Below, piece after piece: positions 22,472 to 33,239 of a DNA stretch of 64,000 bases. The notes beneath the pieces are model-generated. The model was not told where the DNA came from. It ran no database searches and saw only the letters and a program-made list of their open reading frames with translations. The stretch is from NCBI GenBank assembly GCA_023101725.1, contig JALJCO010003893.1:186001-250000 (forward strand), written 5' to 3'. How positions within the stretch are numbered: position 1 is the first letter of the stretch; each line of letters opens with the position of its first letter. Origin of the DNA: Atherinomorus stipes (Eukaryota; Chordata; Actinopteri; Atheriniformes; Atherinidae). A program made the position numbers and the translations under genes.

Positions 22472-23035
22472 TCTTAGGATTTATTGGCGTTCATTTAGCT
22501 ACTTTTTTTTTAAGCTTACTAATGGTATGTTAGCTCTATGCTGTAAACTCCATCCTAGCTTGTGTAATAATGCTCTCTCTTATGTATTTAATTATTTTTA
22601 TTATCATCCCACCTGATTGTTACTTGTTTTCATCTCTATTTTTTGTCTTAAATATTGTACTATGCGCATCTGTCAATAAAGTTTATTTGAAAAAAATCCT
22701 CTCATTTTGCACATGAATCAAACGTAAGCTTATTAAGATTTATTGACCTGTCTGTCTGTTTATTGCCTGTCATATACTATGACTACTAGACAATTGTTTT
22801 GACACTTTCAAGAAGACAATAGTTGGCGGAAATTGCCAACTGGCTAGCGGATGTTGCTATGTTTAACCTAGATAGTAACCTGGATGCTGTTGACAAGCAT
22901 GGGGAGGCTCACGCAAATAAGAAGGGGGCGTTCCAGTCTCCGAGCAGGGAACGCCCATCACAACGGAAATGCATTAGGAGATATGATTTAGAGAAAATAG
23001 GAGGTAGAGAAACCCCTTTTATTTAAGGGCTTAAT
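22472..23035. other. intergenic DNA, nothing recognised
   Basis: AT-rich at first, GC-richer after 22820. The short ORF at 22823-23026 has no recognisable motif. Confidence 0.35.
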
Positions 23036-23039
23036 TAAA

Positions 23040-23225
23040 CAAAACAAACAACGCATCATGACGGATTCGGCAAAGAAACGCAAGAGGGTCAGAACAAGCG
23101 AGAAGAAAATAGTCAAGATAAGACTGTCTTTCACTGGCTAGAATGAGTTCACAAGACAGGATGCAAAATAGATGACAGTTTAGGGGCTGAGAATTTTCAC
23201 AAAGTTCTGTAGCGCATCTTTAAGT
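23040..23225 (+). repeat. family B element, copy 1, truncated
   Basis: GACGGATTCGGCAAAGAAAC, AGTCAAGATAAGACTGTCTT, ACTGGCTAGAATGAGTTCAC and TTCTGTAGCGCATCTTTAAG match the right part of family B (39142-39602, 51687-52132). The ATG of the small ORF is ACG here, so it is not translatable in this copy. Confidence 0.6.
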
Positions 23226-24780
23226 CAATCTACAGCTGCGACTATACACTCGTTTGCATGGGGCGGTGCGTTTGACACACATTTTTGGCGTAGAAAGCAT
23301 CAATCAACCATCTTACTCATGTAAATAGGATTTTTAATTCACGAGAAAAGAACGTTTTCCGCCTGTTTGTTCAAGATGAAAAAATTGGGGAAGGGGGGCT
23401 GTTTCTCAACAAAGATTGTGGCAGTTAGTACTGTGTGTGGTGTGAGCTAGAGGGGGACCTCTGTGGGTTGGACTTGTTGCAGTGCATCTGGCTCATGCAT
23501 CATTTGATCAGGATCTGCAGTTTGGAGGCTAGGCCACTGATCCTTGTTGTTTTCCTTGATCCTTGATCTGTTCCCGAGCAGTTTTGTGCGATAGCGCTGT
23601 ATGCCTGGGTGAATTTATGAATGTTGTCACTGGACAGTAACTCACCTGTCCTCATGGTTAGCACATAGAGTAGTAAAAATGGTGCGATGCTACTGTCACT
23701 TCTTTTTTTTAAGGAAGGTCAAATGCTTCCGATGTTAAAGAAGATAATAGTGAAAGCACTGAAGGTCCATTGAGAAAGTTAGAACATTTCATATTAGAGA
23801 ATGGAATTTGGGGATTTTATAAGCTTCTTCAACCAAAAAATATTATTTGAAGTGCTTGAGATTCAAGAAACAGTCTACCTTTCTCTCCACTCTCTCTCCC
23901 TCTCTGTTGCTTCTGTAAGTGATTTTTTTTTTCTTTTTTGTATCTGTCCTCACAAAAGCATAATAATTTAAGATTTTGTCTTAGGTCATTATTACCTGCT
24001 GGAGAACCATCTGTTCATTGAGGCTAGCTGAGAACCCTGCCAAACAGACATACACACATGCATCCATGCACATAAACACACACACAGAAAATCTGTGCCA
24101 GGTAGATTTAGACCACAGAATCACAAAATGGGGGAGAAATGTCCACATGGATTACTAGGTGTGCTTTTATTCTGTCCTTGTGTTTAAATATCCCTGCATG
24201 TTTGCATAGTGGTGTATGCATCTGCATTTGTGTCAGGTTCTACCAATGTGACATATATGTAACAGCATGATGAAGTGGCTGGCAGGCATTCACCGTGTTC
24301 CTGTCTGCATTAGGTACAGATGGGGGAGGCCATCAGCCATCTCATCCAGCCAAGTGATGTAGCTTCTGGTTAAGAGTAGCACATCTAGAGATAATTAAGC
24401 CCACGACCTTTACAGTCTCCCTGCCTCACTTTCTGGTACTACAGTGGTGCAGGAGAGACAGAATTACCTTAGACACTGTAACAAGGAAACAATGGAGAAC
24501 ATTTAGATTTATGTTAAATGTCTGGAAACTGAATGCCACCAACATTTTTCTTTTTTAAATAAAAAAAACAGCCGTTGAAGAAACTAAACAGGGAAAATAC
24601 ATTAACCTTTGGAAGAATGCCTTTTGCTTTTGTCAGTTGTGTCTCTGTGTGTCTAGTTGTTACAAGTTTGAATATCTGGCCATGTCTGACAATTTTACCA
24701 GAACACTTTAAGAATAATAATAAAAAAGAAAACAGTGTTTGAGACCGGTTCAAACAGTGTTAAACTACTATGGACCAACA
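23226..24780. other. unique-looking DNA, nothing recognised
   Basis: No repeat terminus or coding exon that I can support. The 24240-24480 part has mixed, non-repetitive composition and would be the first place to look for a conserved non-coding element. Confidence 0.3.
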
Positions 24781-24782
24781 AA

Positions 24783-25015
24783 TGGATTTAATAAATCCTG
24801 GTATTGTCATCTTGGAATAAGGTCGTGCCATCATGGAAGATGGAAGAACCAGATCATAGACTGCTCCCACAGGCTTGTACAGAAGGCACCATGATGGCTG
24901 CATCAGTTCATCCTTCTCTCATCTTGCCCCCATCACTCTGGAACAGGGTAAATTGGGATTGGCCAGACCACATGACCTTCTTCCATTGCTCCAGAATCCA
25001 ATCTTGATCCACCCA
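24783..25015 (-). pseudogene. Tc1-like transposase fragment, catalytic middle
   Basis: The minus strand reads WILEQWKKVMWSGQSQFTLF followed by QSDGGK, which matches the first catalytic block of fish Tc1-like transposases. The expected WSDE is WSGQ, so the first catalytic Asp is lost. A stop follows after KMREG. Same family as 48945-49725. The N-terminal part is found upstream on the same strand at 26661-26845, so this is one element split by insertions. Confidence 0.65.
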
Positions 25016-25194
25016 AACTAAAGCTTTTTTTTTCTAATTATTTTCACTAAAAATGGGGGGTTTGTAATGAATACACAGCTGTTCCGCCTACATACCTTGA
25101 GTTTTCTTCACATCGGTCATACTTTTACTATTTAAATGTTGAATACAGAACATTTTTATTAAAAGCTATATTTTTAAAAGAAATAATACCTCCA

Positions 25195-25795
25195 CGGGTC
25201 ATTTGGAAGAGTCAGTGAAAGTACATTTCCTAAAAAAAATTATATTTAAAATTATATTTAGCCCGGAAATAAATTTGACAATGGCACTATGTTTACATTA
25301 CAAGCCAATACACACCACTATTGCAGGTTGCCAAATACGATTTCTGTGTGGCAATAGTATGTTGGGTTCAGCTATACTGGCACAGGGGAAAACATTGGAA
25401 TCAGCAAGTCTAGCAGCTGCTTCAGAGCCCTGGAGATATTGTTATCTGTCTCAGAAGAGGAGTGATATGGTAAGAGCAAAAAACTGGAGTAAATTTAGGT
25501 GAAGACTACACTAGATGGACCCACATAAATGTTTTCCACGGCATCAAAACGTGGAATTGGTGACTTTTCTCCTGGTTCTGTAAGCTAACTTGTTTGCTAA
25601 CATGGCTAATGTTAGCTGTCAGTTATAAACTCCTCTGCAATACTTGTTGAACATGCTGCAGGCTGCTGGTCACTTGCCGTTCTGGCAGTGAGCCTGGCAA
25701 CCAAATGGCTGGGGTTGTTTTTCTGCCGTTGCAACTACAACCTAGACACACGTGATGTCGCTGTTCTGTCTGTATTCCATATTCAGCCTTTAAAA
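25195..25795 (-). repeat. family A dispersed repeat, copy 3
   Basis: Minus-strand copy with all landmarks: GTGTGTCTAGGTTGTAGTTG, GACCAGCAGCCTGCAGCATG, CTAACATTAGCCATGTTAGC, CACGTTTTGATGCCGTGG, TCACCTAAATTTACTCC. It sits between the two halves of the Tc1 fossil. Confidence 0.65.
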
Positions 25796-25944
25796 TAGTC
25801 TTGAATTCTGTTTGTGTTTCATAGTATTTGGTTCCCTTCTTTCCTTGCTATGCTTAAAGGTGTCATGACAACAAATTTCACTTTTGGGGGGGTTAAATAT
25901 GAAAAGATCAAAGTCCCTGTTTATGGCCCATCAGCTTTGTGTCC

Positions 25945-26175
25945 CTGTTCAAAAACAAGTTCAAGTTTATTTTTAAAGCACATTTGCAACAACCAAGACA
26001 AAACTGTGTCAAGCTCGGCTATGTTTAAAAGCCCGTGAAAAGAAGTGGGTCTTGAACATGGACTTAAAATCTTAGTGAGAATGGGCGGCTTTATGTGGAA
26101 AACCAAACTGTTCCACCGCTTAGGAGCAGCCAAAAAAACAAGCTATATTCTGCACCCAATTAGAGCACACCATCC
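25945..26175. repeat. dispersed repeat, LINE-tail-like
   Basis: CAAGTTTATTTTTAAAGCAC, GAAAAGAAGTGGGTCTTGAA and CTGTTCCACCGCTTAGGAGC are words of a common fish dispersed repeat. A related piece lies at 32935-33235. No coding capacity remains. Confidence 0.45.
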
Positions 26176-26660
26176 AGCGAACAGCCTCCCTCTCCCCTCC
26201 CCTTCTCCTCAAGCTTCTACACCAGTGTGAGTCGTGCTAGCATGTCTGACTGCATTTCTGAACATGTGTGAATTCAAGTTGGGGTTTTTGAACAAATAGA
26301 TTAAACAAAAACAAAACAAACCTGCAGCAACACTGAAGGAGGCAACCACAACATCGTCATTACCAATAAGTTTGTTTATTGTCTAAATGCTGTCTTGTCT
26401 GATAGACCTATGTTCACTGAAGTGCCCATGATGCTAACAGCCTCGTTAGCAAACAAACGCTAGGGGTTGGTTGTTGACCCAGCTTTACCACAGAAGGTTG
26501 TAGCCAAATAAGGTTGCAGCCAACCAAAAATTAAGTCAGCTTGGTCTCCGAGCAGCTCATATCATTAGTGTACTGTGAAAGGGATGTTGTTTTTATGTGG
26601 ATAATTGACATGTGCAGCAATATCAACTACATGAAATAGTTTACTGCTATGTCATCACTC

Positions 26661-26845
26661 CTTTAATAACGCGTCGGACAGTTCTTAATCTAGTTTTAGT
26701 AGTTTCAGCATCTCCGTAGATGTTTTCTTTACTTGATGTCAATAATCTGACCCTTATGAAACCAATTACGATCTTTTCCACGATCGCATGATGTGCCTTT
26801 CCACATGGTTGCATCAGTTTGAGCTAAATAACTTGTAAGAGCTGA
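26661..26845 (-). pseudogene. Tc1-like transposase fragment, N-terminus
   Basis: On the minus strand the frame drifts through KDRNWFHKGQIIDIK-like sequence to RLRTVRRVI. It corresponds to the N-terminal region conserved at 49485-49688 (SRGGGKDGSLSEKGQIIGIK then CRNYLIGLRTVQRI). Several frameshifts. Order and strand fit the 24783-25015 fragment as the same original insertion. Confidence 0.5.
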
Positions 26846-27586
26846 AATATCATCATCCATGCTGGAAATATTCAATGGGAGGCTCTTATATAACTGTCTA
26901 GTAAAATTCAGGAGGTGACTTTTTGGGGCTGGGCCATGTGTAACGTGTCTCCATGTAGTTTAAACACGCAGTATGATAATTCTTCGCTTTGCATGTGTGC
27001 TGCACTGCATTTATTTTTTTGCCAAGCCTACCACCCGCTTCTGTCAACATACTGTCACTTTAATATTTTCTCTCGTTTTCTTCCATTTTCTCAAAGGTAG
27101 GAAAAGCAGCCAGTATAAATCAATGTGTTTGTGTGTCAGTGTGTGGGTGTGCAATGACAGTGGTAGGTGATAATGAGTGATGTGCATTACCGTTCAGCAG
27201 CATGATACAAGCTATATTTAGAGCTAGTTGTGTTTTTTGTATAGAGGGTTTGACAAAAGGTGTGACTTTCACCAAAGTAGAAGTTCATCATAACTCAGTC
27301 ACCAGGTGTGTTGAGGAAACAGCTGCTCATTTTTCTTTCTGATCTCATATACAGTAAGTATTTTTTGAGGAAATGGCTGCGTCGCTCACAAGAAGTCTAA
27401 AGGCAATTTAAAAATAATCACAGTTAAATGGAAAAACATACAAAGTTGATTTTGGTTGTGCATAAAGATTAAAACCATGCCAGAGAAATTAATACACAAA
27501 ATGTTATATATGTGGACAAATGAAGTTTACACAGTTTTAAAGTGAAGACTCCTTGAATTTTAGCTACAGGATACAGTTCACAATGG
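26846..27586. other. unique-looking DNA, nothing recognised
   Basis: No gene or repeat terminus was seen. Confidence 0.3.
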
Positions 27587-28025
27587 GCGAATGTTAGGAT
27601 AACTTTTGTGCAACGTCAGGATACTGCTAAGATAATGTTAGAATAAAATTAGGATAATGCTTGGACAATATTAGGCTACTGTTAAGATAACATTAGAATA
27701 ATGTTAGGATGACGTTTGGTTAGGTCACTGTTATGATAACGTTAGGATACTGTCAAGATAACAAGATATTGTTAGAAAAATGTTCAAACAACTCTAGGAT
27801 AATGTTACTGTTATTAAATAATGTTAGGACACTGTTTGGACAATGTCAGGAAGATGTTAAGATAGCATGAAGATAATGTTAGAGTAATGTTAGGTTACTG
27901 TTACAATAATGTTAGGCTAAGAAAACAGGATATGTTGGGAAAATGTTAGGACAACATTTGGATAATGTTTGGATAGAATTGGGATAATGTAAGGTCAAAG
28001 TTAGAATAATGTCAAGACAACAATA
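27587..28025 (+). repeat. degenerate 12-bp minisatellite
   Basis: About 35 diverged copies of a unit near GATAATGTTAGG, with variants GATACTGTTAAG and GACAATGTTAGG. Units vary in spacing, so the array is old. Strand is marked for the G-containing strand. Confidence 0.8.
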
Positions 28026-28180
28026 GTTTAGTAAAGGGCTGAGACAGGACTGTTTGGAGAGATTGGTTTGGCTTAAATTTGATATAGAAAGAAAAAGAAA
28101 TTCATAATATCAAACTGTTAGTGTTAACACATTAAACGTTTTCAACTCCTTTTTACACCGTTAAAGTATTTATCATTTAA

Positions 28181-28645
28181 AGGGCCCGTATTATGCCCCC
28201 CCATCTAAAACAATTCTTTGATATTTTAATGTAATACAGGAGTCATGCTTTGATCAGACGTTACAGCTGCGTACCCTCTTTTTTCCTCCTCTCTCAAACA
28301 CACCTCTGAGTACTGTACGTGTGAGCAACTGCAGCAGTTTCAGTGTTGCTTGTCTCTGCTGGTGTTTTGCAGGACAGCATGCTAGTAAAGTCTTCTCTGA
28401 AGCGAGAGAGCATCTCAGTCTTGGAAGCGGAGCGGCGCTATGGAAGTGGACGGTGTTCCAGACACGTACGGTGCCAGTGATGTACAGTATGAATAAAATG
28501 CTGTAGTCAGGCCGATCGTAAAAAAATGCTTCATTTAAAAGTTTTAAAGACTCTTCATAACTATTGTTAGTCTTTTTGTAAGTTAAAATACCCCAGAAGA
28601 CCATTTCAAGCACTTAGAAAAGTCAATTTGCACAAAATGGGCCCT
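28181..28645. mobile_element. MITE with AGGGCCC termini and TAA duplication
   Basis: The left end is AGGGCCCGTATTATGC; the right end reverse-complements to AGGGCCCATTTTGTGC. TAA flanks both ends (28178-28180, 28646-28648), a 3-bp duplication as made by PIF/Harbinger-type elements. 465 bp. The 119-codon minus-strand ORF inside has no known motif. Confidence 0.7.
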
Positions 28646-28648
28646 TAA

Positions 28649-30437
28649 ACCAATATCGAATCAAGTCAGCATGCAGATAGAAACCTGATTTACTACTGGT
28701 TTCATCCTATGATGATTATGTACCAATGCTATATTTGCCCTTTTCTCAAACTGCAAGGAAAACAATTCTTTATACTTTATTCATCTGTTTAGGTTGCAAT
28801 GGAGATATTTCATGCCAACAAGCATAAAATATTTATCAGCACTGTCAGTTGCTTCCTGTATTTGTCTTTACTGAAGCCTGACACCATGTTGCCAAACTGC
28901 TCACTTGTTTTAATATTTGGACCACAAGCAATAAAAACTGTGCATCAGTAAAACCTGAACATGCCTCAACATTCATTTTGAGTAGTCTGTCTGCATACAT
29001 CTGTCAGCCACAGATTAAGCTAATCTGGGTTTCTCTGCAGGGTTCTTCATACTTAAAAGACCAGGGTTGTGTAATAGATGGAAAAATTATCTTTTGTTTG
29101 TTTTAAATGTTTTACGTGTTAAAATTACCATGGCTCGTTGATGGGACTTTGCGTCCATATTTGAATGGTGAAATAATTATTTTACATTGAATGTGTAAAA
29201 TAATAATGTGGTCTCCATGACTTTTCATCCTGCCTTTCCCCAGCTGTAACATATTTGTTGTACTTAATACTTTTCAGGCTGCGCTAGCAGATGCTATTTC
29301 TGAACATTAGTCCCACATCCTCTTCATATGCTGCATCCCTTGTCACTGAGGTAGTTTGTATTGTAGAATATTGTTCCAGCAGCATAATAATCTCTGCTTT
29401 AGTCAAAGAGTGTCTTGTTCTAGTAGCCCACTTCCTAGCAGCATGTCTTTGTCCCACAGCACCCACACACTCTCTTCCCATTACAGTAGGATAAATTCAG
29501 AAGAATCCAAAATACATCGTTTAACCATAAATGGAGTTGTATAGTTTAAACTTTCACACTTTGAAACATAATAATGCCTTTCTATATTGCAGCACCATGT
29601 TTGAAGACAAACCCTTCCCAGTACGTCAGTCCAATTCGAGCTTCATGCTGGTTGGTTAATTCACCAATACAGTTTCAGCATGAAAGATGTGTTTCCACTG
29701 TACAGAGAGGCAGCTAAAATTGTGTACTGCGAGTTAGCACAACATGCAACACTGACAAAAAAATAATAGTATTTAACCAGTTTTCAAAAGCTAATTCTAA
29801 TCGTTGTACCAGTTTTGACAGGTGAACTAATAATATATTCTGGAGTGTTACAGTACGATAGTAACTGGATCAAATGGTTGACCATCAATGCTGAGATAAA
29901 TTTCTCAGGATTTGAGCTTTTTCTTTCATTTCTTGTATGTTGGCTAGAATTGCAGCCGAAAAGTTGTCAATGAAGTTGTCAGTGTTAATGTCGATGTCAA
30001 ATTTATTTATATAACATGTTTTTTTACGTATACAGTGTATTCAGACTACGCACGATTTGGAGATCAGGGGTGTCAGGTTTACATGTAAAGTTTATTGGAA
30101 CATGTGACATGGTGGCGTCAAGCTTTGTTGTGGCTTTGTTGCACATCTTGGGCCCCTGGTGTGGTGCATTTTGAGCTTTTAAGCGTTAGATGTGTGTACC
30201 ACGCATACTGCGTGTCCAAGGCAGCGGACACCAGAGTTGTAAAATCTGAACTTCTGCAGCTTGACGCTGGGCATCAACCAATCAGAGCAACTCAGTGTCA
30301 TGATGTAGGGATATATTTTGTGATGGGACAGGAAATATAAAGAGAAGCCCGGGCAATCTCTTCACCCTTAGACAAAAATGAATAAACTGATCTGCGTCCA
30401 GTCACAGGTTTCTGAACAGCCGTTTGATGACCTTAGA
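28649..30437. other. AT-rich DNA, nothing recognised
   Basis: No support for a gene. GTCAAATTTATTTATATAAC at 29996 may be the edge of a dispersed repeat. Confidence 0.35.
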
Positions 30438-30487
30438 GCTGGGCTATTTTGGAAAAAGTTCTATCACAATAATTTTTTCCATATTGT

Positions 30488-30488
<1 letters not shown>

Positions 30489-30538
<50 letters not shown>

Positions 30539-30539
30539 T

Positions 30540-30568
<29 letters not shown>
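30489..30568. repeat. (AT)n microsatellite, interrupted
   Basis: Two AT runs separated by a CGTT interruption; the same CGTT follows the second run. Confidence 0.9.
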
Positions 30569-30570
<2 letters not shown>

Positions 30571-30864
30571 TTATAAAATAAATCTTTATTTTTGACAATC
30601 TTAAATGTTCCCTTTTACTCCTAAATGGGATTAAAGATATCAGAGGATTCATTTTATTCAAATATTTATTTCCTGTCAAAGTTGAACGTGACATGTAACA
30701 TTACACAGCTGTGTCAGATAAACTAGGTACACAAACAACTCTAAATGAATTATAAAAAAATCTTAATTCTAAAACTAAGATCTTAAAGCTTTCCAGTTCA
30801 ACAGGAGAACAGAAGCAAAATGGACATTTTTTCAATGTCATAACAATGAATTTGACATTTTAAA

Positions 30865-31015
30865 TAGCACCAATGATATCTTGTTTCTGGACAATGGATG
30901 ATGGAAGCTTAAATTTAAGGTTTAAAATAATCAGAAACTTTATAAATGAGGATAAAGAGGGTTTTGGTGGCTCCGGCTAATCACTGTAGCATCTACATGC
31001 TGGAAACCAGCTTCC
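30865..31015 (+). repeat. dispersed repeat, copy 2
   Basis: Aligns with 7047-7210 (GATGGAAGCTTAAATTTAAG, ATCAGAAACTTTATAAATGA, ATGCTGGAAACC). Confidence 0.4.
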
Positions 31016-31759
31016 CTCTGCGAGATGATACTGAGTTTAGATTTTTTATTTAAGGGCATGAGTAGTTCAAGTGTTATCTTTCTGATTGTATTGTGTATTC
31101 ATACTATATGTGCATGCAAGTGACTCGTGAGGTCGCTACAGACCTCAGAGAGGCTCCCCACAGTGGGAACAGAACCTGGATCAATATATTTATTGGAATG
31201 TCTATTCAACTTGTAAAATCTAAGCTACTTTATCAGCTGTTACCTTTCCTCCCTTGGACTGCACATGATGCTGCGCTGCGTCTGCCCCTCCCCGGTTGCT
31301 TTGCGTGCTGTTCACATGCACGACAGATGATGACATCACCGCTGCTGCGCTGGCATGTCAGTTAAAAAATGTTGACGTTTTGTGTTAAATCATGTAATTC
31401 TTGGCATTCTGAAGGTGGTGACGATGATACAGCCGCGGCGGCTGCCTGTCAGTGAAGGAAAAACGCGGCTTTTCCTGGGGTGATTTCCTCCTCTGTCATA
31501 TCGAAGGCTTTGCTTTGTCCATGCGGTGGTGCGCGCTTCTTCACATGCTTGTGTTATGGTTTGAGAGGGGGCGGGACTTTGAGACAGAGCATGCCTGGAT
31601 CTGCGTTTGTGATTGGTTAGGAGGGAGTAATGACTGTAGTATTAAGCTACATGACAGGCTAAAATAAAAAATGAAGGGAGATTTTTTTTTCAAGGGTCTT
31701 TATCGCAGGCACGCCTTTTCGATCGATATATATCGTTATGGAATTATTGCCCAGCCCAA

Positions 31760-33239
31760 GATGATCTGCTGTCCCGCAGCAGATGATCAAACTGGGCCTG
31801 AGTCGAAAGCAGTGCTAAAAGCAGCCATCATCAGCATACAGCTCCCGGAATAAATAGTGAAATTCACCAAACTGAGAACACCTCTGAACAGTGGTGAAGC
31901 CACGGCGCAGGACAGTCGCACAGATGTCCAAAGATGTCGTTTTATGGCCTTCTGGAGCAAATAAAGTCAAGCAGCTTGCTCAGTTTTGTTTACCATGATG
32001 AAAAAAAACAAAAACAACACAGGCAAAGGAAAACAGGGAAAACAACTTTGCTCTGACACATGTCTCGGGTGTCTAGAGAGTTTTTGTCTCTGAATGTCAA
32101 GCGTCCGGACCAAAGACTGTAAAGAAAAATGGACGTCGTATCTAGCTAAGTCTGAAGAGGGAAAAGTGAAGTTGGGCATTTCCCTCTGCTGCCATCTTGC
32201 TGTGTTCCGTGGGTTGTCACTCCCAGAAAATACTAAGATCGGCAAAGGCAATGCCGCTCCGAGCTAAGCTAATGTGAACCGAGCTTATCCGAAGTAAACA
32301 GGAAAAAAATGAAGATAGACGGTAATGGGCAACTCTGCTACAGGCTGAGGCCTTCTGGGAGCAAGCATGGAGCTAACTATTAGCCTCCACGGCTAAAATC
32401 TGCCCCCAATCTGCCGCCTGCCAATCAAAAGGAAACGCCCCTTATTATGTGTAATTGCAGGATTACATAATCAATCAATCAATCAATCTTTATTGATGAA
32501 GCGCTTTTCCAGCAGGTTACGCGACTCAAAGCGCTTTACAGTTTAAAAACATTCCCGCCCGCCCGCTGCCCCCCCCCCCCCCCCCCCAAAAAAAAAAATT
32601 AAAAAAATAAAAATAACATCTAAAGTGATGAGTTATAAAAAAAAATTCACCCCCTCACAGTTGAAATTGATGTAAACTTGACTTTTTAAACCGAAAATGA
32701 TTTTTTGAAACATCTTTATTTCTGCTGTGAAGTTGGCCTTTTTAACATGGGAGTCTATGGGGATTTGTACTGTTTTGGAGCCAGCCCCTAGCGAATGAAG
32801 AAATCACCACAATTTTTTTTTACTTTACTCCTGAGCTTCACTTTTTTTTCAGTGGAGTTTGCTCCTTGGTCAGGACCAGTGCCCAACTTTGAGCGTTAAC
32901 TTTATTTTTGACACTAAATTCGCATTTGGTCTGAATGCACCATAAGGCCTCCAAAGTGCTTTACTGTACACACAAAAAATACAAATCGCAAAAGAAGAAA
33001 ATCACCACAATTATATAAGAAAGCACAGCTACAAAAATCTCAGCCAAACACCAAGATAAACAAGTACACATCAAGCAATAATTTAAAAGTGGAAAGAGTC
33101 TCTGCAGACCGCACAGTAAAAGGCAGTGCGCTCCAGACGAGATCGAGGAACCTCCAAGATATTCTGATTTGCTGAGCGAAGTCCTCTGGAGGGTTGATGC
33201 AATAGAATAAGGTTAGACAGCTAATCTGGAGCCATAAAC
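31760..33239. repeat. cluster of old dispersed repeats
   Basis: (AATC)n at 32469-32488 leads into a TTTATTGATGAAGCGC repeat edge (to about 32562), then a C-run and A-run (32570-32600). 32692-32820 is a minus-strand match to 10356-10465. 32935-33235 (CAAAGTGCTTTACTGTACAC, GAGGAACCTCCAAGATATTC) resembles the repeat at 25945. No gene. Confidence 0.5.

Larger units (their letters stand above)
30438..31757. mobile_element. hAT-like element with GCTGGGC ends
   Basis: The left end GCTGGGCTATTTTGG and the right end (reversed) GGGCTGGGCAATAATTCC pair imperfectly. Both ends lead into ATCGATATAT-type sequence, a pattern common in fish hAT MITEs. The interior holds an (AT)n run (30489-30568), dispersed-repeat copy 2 (30865-31015) and a GC-rich segment near 31240-31620. 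No transposase found. Confidence 0.45.

Noticed and set aside
28254..28613. 119-codon minus-strand ORF
   Set aside because: Entirely inside the TAA-flanked MITE and without a recognisable motif.
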